NCBI GenBank assembly: GCA_963170055.1
Contig: CAUJGJ010000012.1
Coordinates: 90,339 to 154,338 of the forward strand
DNA length: 64,000 bases
Reading direction: 5' to 3'
Source of the DNA: Halisarca cf. caerulea
Taxonomy: Eukaryota; Porifera; Demospongiae; Chondrillida; Halisarcidae
Position 1 is the first letter of the stretch, and each line of letters opens with the position of its first letter. Below are positions 53,070 through 63,450 of the stretch, in pieces. A model generated the notes under the pieces. The model was not told the DNA's origin. It saw only the letters and a list, made by a program, of their open reading frames with translations, and made no database searches. The translations under genes were made by a program, and so were the position numbers.

Positions 53070-56000
53070 CCTCTGCACTCCATATACATATCTGCATGCA
53101 CCTCTATTATCACTGCACTGCATGTGTTTTATAGATGTCTAGGATACCACATATACATACATGTACCTGCCCCCCCCCCCACTATACTTTGTAATTACCC
53201 CCCCCCCCCCCCATCACCCTGCTGTATACATACAATACATGTATCAAATCTATGTACATATCTTGTGTGGCAGTCATTCACTGGAATCCTCAAACTTCCC
53301 CCAAAAAATTTTAATCCTAGATAGAACCCTGGTAGCATATGGTCAACCCTAAAAATACTAACACCGTACTCTCTCTAAAAATTCGTCACACCTAATGCAG
53401 CAAAAAATTCGTCTTTCTATTAGAATAGAATAGGATTTCCCTAAACTGTTTACCCTGACGAAAATATAGAATTTTTAGACGAAAATTAGAATATAACGAA
53501 TCTTTACAAAGCTATTCTTGAATTCTATAATTCCAGCTTTTAGTGATGGGAGGTACGCCATTTTGACCTTCTCGCGTACTTGGACAAACAAAAATCCACA
53601 AAGAAAGCCAAAATAAGCACAAGCGGTGTGAATTTCCTTCTCTAAAGACAAAGAAAATATCGCAATTGTTCGTCTTAGTGAGACCATAGATAATATGGTG
53701 AGACTCTGTGTCTACAAGAACAAAATCCACCCGTTGCAGGAGATCGTCATGAGCGAATTCATCGAGTACTGCGGGGAGATGACGAAATATTAGATCACTT
53801 CCGGTACCTGACGAAAATTAGAGTCACATGACGGAAATTAGAATGGGTGCAAATTCGACAGGTTTAGAATACAAATAAACCAAAGATTTAGACCTGACGA
53901 AAATTAGAATGACGAATTTTTAGAGAGAATACGGTAGGTTACTACACGCCTCTGAGGGAGGTATCGTTATTTAGTGCTTCAGTCCCGGGGCGAGTGCAGT
54001 AAATATTGCATTGCGCTAAATCCTCCCAAGCGAGTAGTAACCTATTTATCGCTAAATAAATGCTCCATAGCTCCTAGAATCAAGCCCAGAATATGGAGAA
54101 GGGGTTCAGTTTGCTAAATTCGTCTCCAGGTGTTTCTGGGTGTCAGTACATACATAATGTCAACCAAGAATAAAAAAAACAATTTCAATGTGGATAAAAA
54201 TGGTCGTAGAGCTTAGTCACGGTTATGTACATAAGACTGTAGTTTTGGGAGAATATGTTCCTAGCCATCGTTAATCTTCTTTTGAAAAATGGTTAAAGGA
54301 TTGACACAGGACCGTGCAAAAAGGCCTTAGCAAAAAAGGATTCTCCAAAAATACTTGGAACAAGGGTGAGTTGCAAAACAGGTACAGGGCTAGATGGGCA
54401 AAGGGCAAGACAGGCATAGAGCTAGACAAGCATAGGGTTACACATACATGAGGCTAGACGGGTGAGTGTACACTGAGCAAATTCCTACATCCCGCTTGTG
54501 CAGCACATTATACGTATATGCTGCAGGTTGTACGAATTTGCACAGTGCACACTTAGTCTAATTACACTTTGTCTAGCCCTATACCCGTCTAGCCTCATGT
54601 ATGTGTAGCCCTATGCTCGTCTAGCTCTATGCCTGTCTTGCCCTTTGCCCATCTAGCCCTGTACCTGTTTTGCAACTCACCCTTGTTCCAAGTGTTTTTG
54701 GAGAATCCTTTTTTTGCTAAGGCCTTTTTGCATGGTCCTGTGTCAATCCTACATTCTTCAACCATTTTTAAATGGTTTTTATACACTCTTGTTCGTGCAA
54801 TTTTTCCTTTAAAAAACAGTTGTTTGAATAGAGTCTGTTAAAGGTTTCCACTGCAGTTGAGAAGGAACATAATCAAGTCTTGTGAGATAAGAAGCTAAAA
54901 GTATGCAGCTACCTGACTAAAATCAATGTACCCATGAAGAAATAAAGGCTCAAACAAAGAGTGCTGGAGTTGCGATGATCGTCGAACCATAGAACGCTTT
55001 GCCCGCTTTTTTTTTCCTCCATTCCGCGTATTGCCATGTGCCCATACTAAGCAGTCTGCTAACTTTAGCCATGTGCCCATACCGGCTGGGAGCTTGGGTT
55101 GCTTTGCCATGTGTACGTACATGTACGCCTAGTCTCGCTTAGCCATTTCGATAATCCGAAAATGGCTGATCCGGCGAATGTATGGGATTTGCCAATTAAA
55201 ATTTTTCTCGCTTTAGAAGTGTAGGTGTGGCTTCAAAACATACAAAAGGCACTTTGTGCTAACAATTGGAGCTCACTGACGAAAGATGAGACCTCTGGAC
55301 CCTTCGTGGTGACCTGTAGCTCAGTTCGAAAAAACAATGAGAAGAAGAATAATCTTAAATGCTATGGTGTTGTGGACCCATACCTCGGCGAGTGACCTTC
55401 GCATTTCTTTAAAGAGATAGCTTTACGAAGCTTTTAAATTACTTTTCCTTGTAGCTGGTGTGTCAAAATGCACCAAAATCTATTTTTGAAAACTATGTAG
55501 TCACCACACCGTTAGTTTGGGGTGAAAACAAATTTTCGCTTATGTATGGCGGCCATGTTTTTCCGTGTCAATCCTACTAATTAATAATAAAAGACTGTGC
55601 AACTGTACTTCCCACTTTTCAGAAAGCTTACAGTTTCGATGCTTTTCCAAGTTACTCATTACTAATTTTAGCCTTAGTTAAAAGCAGTCTGTCACTGCAC
55701 ATGCTTGATTGATCTCATGACCTTGGGGCATCTAGTAAGTAATCTTTTGCCTGTGCATGTGCACGGACGAAACAAAATCATACCTAGTGGCTCCTTTGAT
55801 GTATGACATCATCAGGCGACAAATCGAGTTACTCTGCATTCGCAACAATGCTATGAAACAGGAAATTCATCCAAATATCCACTTGGGAGTGGCTTTATAT
55901 AAGCATTTTACAAAAATGGAGAGTTATTTCAGATTGATAAGCATGGGGTCAGGTTACTAAATCTATCCACTGAAAAGTCTAAACAAAGGAGGAATGGATA

Positions 56001-59000
56001 CTACTATGAACAAGCGATTCGAGTTTAAAAAACTCGTGGGCCGCCTACGGCCCTGGAAACTCGAATCGCTTGGAAATCGTCGTTATTGACTAAAATAATA
56101 CTTCGAAGAACTCTTCTGGTCGAAAAGACTCTTCACTGATAAAATCAGGAGCAAACAAATGAATTTTACCGAAATATAGCTGAAAGACTACGTACCGACT
56201 TCGCATCCGCCATGTTGTTGACATATACATATATACAGTATATATAATATATATCTAGACATCGTTCCGGACGTTCTGGACACTTCCGGTGAAAGTAAAA
56301 ACAATATAGGGCTGCCTTCTGGCAGTCCAAAAAATGGTAAAACTCAAAAATCAAGCAGAGTAAGGCACTCTGTTTAAAAGGGCTTCTACCACTTCTGATT
56401 GTAATTGGATGAACAAGCTTAGAATAGATCATAAGGACACAGTAGGTTCTACAAGAACAAGAGATTGATGCAGCAACATGACATCAGACTTCACAGTTTA
56501 AAAGGAAGAGTTGCTATTGGGAGGACTGCAGTAATGTTACAACATCTTCCAAGAGAGCAAGGCAATTTACTAGAACATAAACTAAAAGCAAAATAAGTTA
56601 ACTCCACATACAATAATTACAAAAGTATATGACTCAGAGGCTCAGCATTTCTAATCATTCAAGAAACTATTAGTCCTGCAGTTGGAACACAATGCAAACT
56701 AATGCTAAGAAGTCGATTTTAGGAAAACTTTATTACCAAGCTAGGAATAATAAGAGAAGGAATAAATGTACTGTCAGAATAAACCAAAACTACAGATGCC
56801 ATATACCCAAGTGGAGTTTTAAATACATAATCAGGGGTGTAGCAGTGTGTACCAGGTTGGTCAGGCAAATTACCTTAACATTTTGGGTATCGTGTACCAT
56901 TTAGTAAGCAAAGTCTTCATATTTCTTTGTTTGGTGAGAAATGTAGTTTAAGTCATGATTGTTTAGTCATATCAATTTAATTAGCAGTTTATTTCAGGGA
57001 TATTAAAGGGTGATGGGTGATTGCACAATCAAAACATGGCGATTTTGTTATGGCGACTGTTCAAACAAGCTTAAAAATGCCATTTTATGAACGAATCAAC
57101 GCTATCTTCACTTATTCTAGAAAAAACTTACTAATTGTCACTATTATTAGCTATAGAAAGGTAAATCTTTCAATAGTCTTGAAAAGATGTTAAAAATCTA
57201 GGCTTCCTTTATAATTTATTTCTTCCCTACCCTAAATTTGTTGGTCTGGCGCCAGCCGGCCTGCCTGACCTTGCGCTACACCTGATAATGATCAATCCAT
57301 ATTTTTGTTTCTTTTTATGGCATCATTTACATGGTAGTACTTTTAGTACAATTATTAACAACCAATTCCAAGGGTACAGATAGCTTACAAGTGGAGGGGG
57401 AGTTTTAGCATCTCAATACAAGAACCACCATTGACTGCCGAGAATACACACTCATGACGCTTAAAAAAATCTTATAAGAACCAACACCAATGAATAACAA
57501 CTACACAGTGGTCCTTCTACAAGAAGGGATTTCACTGTGTGATCCACTATTACACTACTGCATGTACAGTAACTAGCAAAAAAGTATTTTTTGGTTGAAG
57601 GGTAGAGTTCACCAACAGACTAGAATAAACCTTATATATTAGCTGACAAAGATCACAAACTGCTACACGGACAGCATATATATAACTAACCTTTGAAATA
57701 TCTACGAAAACCACAGAAGGTGCTACAACATTAGCAGATATTGCACTTTGACAAAAGTCCTTGAGCACCAGAGGAAGCTTCCACGATCTATTACTTTCTG
57801 GTCCCTGACAATATTATCATAATAATTCACACAATAGATAACAGCCAACCTGACTTCATTTACCAGTAGAATTGACTGCAGATAAAGATCTGCACAAAAC
57901 GGCAGCTGGGTTTCAGGAGAACAAGGTAAAGACATCTTATGTTCTTTGAGAGGAGAAAACAAAGCCAAGGTTCTGATCATCTACACAAGAAAAAATGAAT
58001 CATACAGAATTACGGTCACAAAATGCAGCTGCCCCTATATTGTTTTTATTTCACTTTTAATTGTAATGCTTATTCAATCTATAAACCATAATATTATTCT
58101 CTCTAAAAATTTGTCACTCCTATTATTCATAACTAAAATTTTAGTAGGCAAAGTGCATTCTGATAGTGACGAACTTCCTGTTTTACGGTTCTGTCAAACT
58201 AACTCAATCATTCGTCACCAGCCAGATGTAATTCTAAAGTTTTGCTACACCGGCTGCCAAACAGCTCAAATTCCTTGTAACTCATGGTATTTACAATAGC
58301 CTACCATTTGTCAAATACAACTGTCACATAATTTCCACTAACTTTACCACAAAATGTTCTACTGTGAAGGAGAAACAATGAAGAAATATGCGAAAATGAT
58401 CATGAAAGATGGCCTTGAATTTCATCCTGGTTTCCTACAACAGCTACAGCATACACAGTAGTGGGTGCAACAATTGACTTCTTCCCTTTCACTAACGAAT
58501 TCATCATTGACTACACGCATCCAAATGTCTTGATAGATGTAAAAGCCTCGAACAGCAGTCAATATATTTAGTTTTCAAGCTGTCATTCTTCAATACAACC
58601 TAAAAACACGTTTCCCTCTAAACCTTCATTGTTTCTCTAAAGATTCAATGCAAATTTTAAATATTTGTCAGCAAAAATGATATATGTCATTCCCATTCTA
58701 ATCTCATAAAATGACAAAAAATTGTGTACATGAGATGTGACAAATTTTAGAGAGAATATGGTCACACCTATCTAGCTATCTTATATGAGGATAAATATAA
58801 CAAGAGTAAAACAATGTAGTGGCAAATGCCACAGTTCAATATGCCAAAGTGCTTAGTAGTGTACCACATTGTACTTGGTAATTAAACTTAACCTTCAAAA
58901 AATGGAGAAAGAATGTAGAAATGAGTTGTCAATTCATAAAAGAAACATAGGAACAAGATTGGGATGTTCACTGCACATGGCTAGACAGGCATAATCTATA

Positions 59001-62000
59001 TAGGCATACCTGGGGCTACAGGTACATGAGCTAAATAAAGTTTAGTTGGGCTTGGTGAAGTATGCACAACTCCTACATACTGCACTATATTTACTGGATG
59101 CAGGAAATCACCCACCGTCAGTTAGGTTAGGTTAGGCAAGCTTATGTATTTAGGGAAGGCCTTTAGCCGATGGCTACTATCCTAGGTATCACTGGACGTT
59201 AGTGGATAGAAGAGCGCCACTCTAAAATAGATCCACTTATTTAGGATCCCTATAATAGTAATTCCCTGATGAATGGGATACCCAAGCGGAACAGATTTTA
59301 TCATGATACATGCAGGGTTCGCTCTGGGGTCAAATTGCTGGAGTGGAACCTTCACATCTATATAGTACAGGTTTTCTATGAAGATATTATGATCAAGAGG
59401 GGAAAATAGCCAGGTTTAGTGATGTAATGTGATGTGGGGGTGGGGGGTGGGGTGGGGGGGGCAGATATGTAAGTATGTGCAATCATAGCAGTCTATACTA
59501 GGCTTATTCTATGTAAATATGTAGAATGATAACAGTCTTGAGGGTATGCTTTCCCAGGGATTTTTCTTAGCTTTCAGGCCTCAGTAGCAATTTCTGAATA
59601 CAAAACACAGATCAGTCTGTTGCAATTGTGCATGTGTGCTACATCTAGGATAAAATTTCAAGGGGGAAGGGCATACCCCCCCCCCCCCCCCCCCCCCCAA
59701 AGAAACCCTATACGTACACATGCACTCGTGCCACAAGGATGCGGTATGTGTATTCAAAATATATCCTACGTATATATATATATATATATATATGGATTCA
59801 CGATCAATTCACAGCAGGGTTCATTCACAAAAATGAAGGCTACATAATTATATCTTGAGGGGGGGACTTTTCTGCTTGGGGGGGGGGGGGGGGGGAGGAC
59901 AACTATACCAGCTCCCCAAGATAAAACCTCAACAGGGTATGATTCTTCTGATAATTTGAATAACTTTATCTTGCCAAAGCAAACAGTAAAAATTACCCAC
60001 ATATAGTAATAAGTAACAGGATGACATGGTCTATAGATATCAGACTGAATGAAATATGAATCCCAAGGTAGTAGGTTAACTGTTGTTGTTCTGTCCACTT
60101 AGGCAAAGACTTTACTCTCAAAATTGATAGAAGAAGGGAGGGCAATAACCACCAAGTTTTGTAAATGAGTCTTCATAAGTCAGCAACCTACACTGGGCAC
60201 CACTAATTCTCCCAAATTCTCTACACACTGCTCAAAGATAGATTCAGACATACTTGTTAGTCATTTGACTGATGGTCTGTACAATTGTACAATTATACAT
60301 TGTCATGACTGTGCAGTTCAGATGAAAGGGACTGCTGATTAATAGGGGCATTTTTTCTACTACCCTGGTGCCCTGTTTACCCAGATTCTACTGAATATAT
60401 GCATATTGACTTGTATAAAAGCCAATTAGATATGGAAAAAGCTGTAGGGCTGAATATACATTCCCAACAAAGAACTGAAGTATGGTAGGGACAGGTGCAG
60501 GGTGCAGACAGGTATTAACCAAAAATAAACTAGCAAGCACGTGGAATATCAAAAAATGTTTCACGCAAGTACTGCAGGTTACCTATCCAACTCCATACTA
60601 ATCAACAATTATCACAAAACACATGCACACCATCTAACATCAATGCAAAATGAATTCAAGGATGACTCACTTTATTAACAGCTACAGCATCACTTCCAAC
60701 TACTAGTGTGTGTCCATGGCTTACAAGGTGTGATGTTATTGCTCTGTAAGTAGGTGGTGAAGGAAGGACAATGTGAGGGAACCTTCTAAGGGCTTGGAGA
60801 AAGTACAGACATTTCAAATAATTAGGTAGTATCAGCAGTTGATAAGAAGTGCTTATCACATACAGTGAATTCTCGTTAATCCTCAACCACTTTATCCGCC
60901 ATCAATTTTGTGCATGAATTGATTGAAAAGAGTACACAATGATTTGGATACTCCACCAAACTCATTGATCCACCCAAACTTTTCAAAACAAATTGTGGTG
61001 GATTAACGAGAATTCACTGTATTTACATATTACACCAAAATGATGCTAATCCTACTGGTGCAGGCTTATTACAGCAATAGACAATCACACCTTTTAACAA
61101 AATCTGATCCTTCTTTTAACTTCAAAGAATCAGGAGAAAAGTGTGTGTCACCCTGTGCAAGGATTCAATGTACACACTGGCATTATTACACAGCAAGTTT
61201 TGTACTGCTAAAACTGCCACTAAACAGTCCATTGTCATGACTCACTTTGGACACAAGATAGCAATTTCTTGAATGATGAGCTAATAAAGCAAAAGATTCC
61301 AAATTGTCCCAATGGCAATCAGATTCAAACTTGTCAAGTACAACAGAATAATCCAAGGAATTATAATTCCGCTTTTAAGGAAGAAGAGAAATCCCAGTGA
61401 ATGATAGTGTAGATCAGCAAAACACTGGTGGCCTATTTCTTGCACACTGATGAACAATGAATAACATAGTTAATATAAACCGTACATAACAAGCACTAAT
61501 TGAGACATAATACACTACACACTCCAACATTGCAACTGTTTGGTAATCAGTTGACATGAAGACAAATATATCTAGTCTGTAAATAACTAGAGTTACTCCC
61601 AAAATTTGCATTACAACTGAACACAGAAAGGGAACGTGCTATAATGGCCTAGTGACACTGCATGATTTCACAAATTACACATAAAATCACACCAAATCAG
61701 TCAAGGCCAAATGACAAACTTGATTTAACTCTTCTTTCAAATTTGGCATTAAATTTTTACTGATTATTCTCTTACAAGAATTTTCCATGAAATTACGTCT
61801 ATGTAGCCATTCCTCCAGTTCGCTAACAGGAAGAACAAACGACAATGCAAATACTTTGACGTCCTGCCCTTTGCATTCAACACGGATTAAGAAAGTTGAT
61901 ATCATAATCGACTTTTCTCCAAGTACAAAAAATTTTTCACAAATGCTGTCTGCCTCAGTCTCATTTTCTTCTGCTACATCAATACTGTACGTAGCAATAA

Positions 62001-62187
62001 GACGCAGGTCATCGGGTTTCTGTAAGAAACCAGAGTGATCGTCAGGTGGGTCTTTACCCCACTCCCTAAGTATTCTTGGTCCCAGCACGTTGTCCCAAGT
62101 GGAGAATACTATTAAGTCAAAGTAGTTGTTATTTTTGAGGGGATTTCGTTGCAGAGGTGGGGAATCGCTCCTACTTCTAGCAGCCAT
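49797..62187 (-). CDS. C9orf72: C9orf72 homologue (DENN-type protein)
   Basis: In vertebrates C9orf72 forms a complex with SMCR8 and WDR41 that acts in autophagy, lysosome and small-GTPase control. Exons in gene order: 62187-61720, 61329-61246, 61152-61091, 60743-60671, 57980-57864, 57804-57691, 50657-50551, 50313-50250, 50189-50044, 49983-49797; 1422 nt, 473 aa (human 481). All phases agree. The N-terminal longin-like part has FSTWDNVLGPRILREWG and KFFVLGEKSIMISTFLI. The middle has AITSHLVSHGHTLVVGSDA and MIRTLALFSPLKE. The C-terminus has LLLRKALVMAKLIQ and EIKDENDLKIIEGSLGRLDPG, all collinear with the vertebrate protein. The weakest joins are 61329 (acceptor AAG) and 57691 to 50657, where about 50 residues of the human protein have no clear partner, so a small exon may be missed. 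The 7-kb intron there is full of transposons. AATAAA lies just after the stop (49786-49791, minus). Confidence 0.87.
51290..52200. mobile_element. MULE-like element with 9-bp target duplication
   Basis: GCGGCAAAC occurs directly on both sides (51281-51289 and 52201-52209). The ends are long imperfect inverted repeats of about 90 bp. The left starts TAGTCTGATACCCAGAC and the right complement starts TAGTCTCGTACCCAGAC. Both continue with GCCATTTTAT and GGTCTGGAAAAGACTGAG. Long TIRs plus a 9-bp duplication fit Mutator-like elements. The 911-bp body has no recognisable transposase and contains a perfect 18-bp hairpin near its middle. Confidence 0.75.
51769..51809. repeat. Perfect 18-bp hairpin with 5-nt loop
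   Basis: CCGGGATGCCTATGAAAC (51769-51786), loop CAAAT, then the exact inverse GTTTCATAGGCATCCCGG (51792-51809). It lies inside the MULE-like element. Confidence 0.9.
52440..53220. repeat. Cluster of C/G homopolymers and CA/TA microsatellites
   Basis: Several poly-C or poly-G runs (about 52455-52468, 52544-52554, 52991-53004, 53170-53179, 53198-53212), a (CA)n tract at about 52790-52837 and a (TA)n tract at about 53034-53062. A phrase like CCTACTTGAGCGTGAAAATT.GCCTTGAATGGTCTAAAATG.CCTCAAAT occurs twice (about 52630 and 52902), so the segment contains a diverged direct repeat of a longer unit. Confidence 0.75.
53363..53935. mobile_element. TIR element, TCTCTCTAAAAATTCGTCA family, copy 1
   Basis: The left end is ACCGTACTCTCTCTAAAAAT; the right end is its near inverse (AATACGGT at 53929-53936 preceded by TGACGAATTTTTAGAGAG). 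GACGAAAATTAGA-type motifs are repeated inside near both ends. The 570-bp body has coding-like composition but no recognised protein. A relative is at 58096-58760. Confidence 0.65.
54297..55576. mobile_element. Foldback element, copy 2
   Basis: Same layout as 9711-11116. Left end AGGATTGACACAGGACCGTGC, CTTGGAACAAGGG, GGCTAGACGGG; turn near 54505; inverted right arm to about 54790; then a tail (CTGCAGTTGAGAAGGAAC, AATGGCTGATCCGGCGAATG, GATGAGACCTCTGGACCC) ending GTGTCAATCCTAC. It lacks the 159-bp insertion of copy 1. It lies in the large C9orf72 intron. Confidence 0.7.
56012..56071. repeat. Nested hairpin
   Basis: Outer arms AAGCGATTCGAGTTT (56012-56026) and the exact inverse AAACTCGAATCGCTT (56057-56071). 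Inside them GGGCCG and CGGCCC (56038-56043, 56048-56053) form a second stem. It may be a solo foldback end or a structured RNA/terminator-like element. Confidence 0.8.
58096..58760. mobile_element. TIR element, TCTCTCTAAAAATTCGTCA family, copy 2
   Basis: The left end ATTCTCTCTAAAAATTTGTCA and the right end TGTGACAAATTTTAGAGAGAAT are inverse to each other and match the ends of 53363-53935 with a few changes. About 665 bp, in the C9orf72 intron between 57.98 and 60.67 kb. Confidence 0.6.
58960..59115. repeat. Decayed remnant of the foldback element
   Basis: It contains GGCTAGACAGGCATA, GGGGCTACAGGTACATGAG, AAAGTTTAGTTGGG and ACTCCTACATACTGCA in the same order as the left arms of the copies at 9.7 and 54.3 kb, but more diverged. 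Confidence 0.5.
59676..59895. repeat. Poly-C, (TA)n and poly-G tracts
   Basis: A C run of about 22 at 59677-59698, a TA tract at about 59771-59792 and a G run of about 18 at 59878-59895, in a C9orf72 intron. Confidence 0.85.
60863..61019. mobile_element. Pogo/Tc1-like MITE in C9orf72 intron
   Basis: Exact 20-bp inverted ends: CAGTGAATTCTCGTTAATCC (60863-60882) and its inverse (61000-61019). TA flanks both sides (60861-60862, 61020-61021). At 157 bp it is non-coding, and its perfect ends suggest it is young. Confidence 0.85.
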
Positions 62188-62198
62188 CTTTATACCAA

Positions 62199-62245
62199 GA
62201 TACCAGTCTCGTTCCCAGACACAGCCCCGCCATTTTATTTTTATA
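62199..62245. mobile_element. Solo MULE-like end next to the C9orf72 start
   Basis: The plus-strand sequence CAGTCTCGTTCCCAGAC followed by CCCGCCATTTTAT matches the terminal repeat of the 51290-52200 element (TAGTCTCGTACCCAGAC ... GCCGCCATTTTAT). It begins about 15 bp upstream of the predicted C9orf72 ATG. No matching second end was found nearby. Confidence 0.55.
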
Positions 62246-62469
62246 CCCGCTCTGCAAGGGTCATAACTGATCACCAATGCAATATAACAAGACTTGAAGA
62301 GACGCAAAAGATGCACAATGTCAATTAAAGAAAATTATAAAAAATGTAACCAAAAACTCATATTTGTTATCTAAGTATGTAGTATTACTGCAACATGTCC
62401 CATGTAGTAACAAATTATGTAGATGAAGTGTTAAAGGCCCCATTAACAGTACTGTAGTTTGTGTAATGT

Positions 62470-63450
62470 TCACTGCATGTGCTGAATGCATTTGCTGCTA
62501 CTAGGTCTATAAATGGACAACACACACAATCTGATAAGCAACCAGGCAATCACCAGGTGGTATGGTGTCTTCTTTCCACACTGGCTATAGTCTGCAGAAG
62601 GTTGTACATTCCCTCGCCATCCCAGCAGTTGTGGATAAAGCAAGTGAGATGAAAGCACCATGCTCCACATCTCTGATTCGTTAACCATGTTCTTTCTGAG
62701 AGTCTTCGTAGCAGACCCCTGTTGGTGATAGAGGCTATTCAGGCTCTTGGGGTGATGGGAGGGGGCGTTTGGGTAGAAGACCCTGACATCAAAACATGCC
62801 TCCTGCCCAGCACTCCAGAAACCACGATAGTGGATGTTCAAGCGAGCTTCATTCCCAGCATTAGCTGTGGCATGAGTAAAGGATTCACCATTCAGGGTTT
62901 ATAGTATGGCTCTCCTTGTCGGAACATGCAGGGCTCCCAGTGAAGTAGTTGAATGAATTCATTAGTTAATTAATTAATTAGTTCCTTCCTGATTGCATCT
63001 TCAAGGGGTTGTAGCAAGGCATGCATGGATTTCAGGTATTGTTCTCTGACAAAAAACCATTTTGCTTTGCTGGTCGTGGATAAATACTGCAAATGTGGCA
63101 TGTGGTTGGCTTGTTGCTATCTTGGCAAGGGACTCTACTTCCTTATATCACTTGGAGTCAGACTTTTGCTGTCATGAATATGTGAACAAAATCCTGAAAG
63201 CCGAGGGCAGCACCAAGGTGTCTCTCCCTCAGGTGGTGATATACACATTGGTGTTAGCAAATATAAATCTTTTGCTTCATAAAGGCAATTTTCTTTTGCA
63301 ATGAAGTATGGTTTTTCTCCATTTGGAAAATACTTATATACTTAATTCGGTCCAATGGTACAGTTTGCCACACCATACGCATATTGTCACAGATGTTGAC
63401 GTTCTGCAGCAATATATAGTTTATGGATGATGCCACTGCTTCTGCAGAAT
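62470..63450 (-). mobile_element. Decayed reverse-transcriptase (LINE-type) C-terminal region
   Basis: On the minus strand, with frame changes, it reads HATFAVFIHDQQSKMVFCQR (resembling AYxAFxHGxxxRWxxxxRT), TIPEIH, NIHYRGFWSAGQEACFDVRV and FYPNAPSHHPKSLNSLYHQQ. These match the order of blocks in a common LINE polyprotein C-terminus (T.RTIP, A.DI.ARGFW....FFDVRVFNP.A.S). Many stops and shifts; non-functional. A TTAATTAATTAA-like tract at about 62965-62982 interrupts it. Confidence 0.65.

Larger units (their letters stand above)
50658..57690 (-). other. Transposon-filled C9orf72 intron
   Basis: This holds, from low to high coordinate, a MULE-like element, C/G homopolymer and CA/TA tracts, a TCTCTCTAAAAATTCG TIR element, a foldback element, an 18-nt candidate exon at 56196-56213 and a hairpin near 56.0 kb. 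Short plus-strand coding-like stretches at 55757-55960 and 56465-56600 have no recognisable family. Confidence 0.55.
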
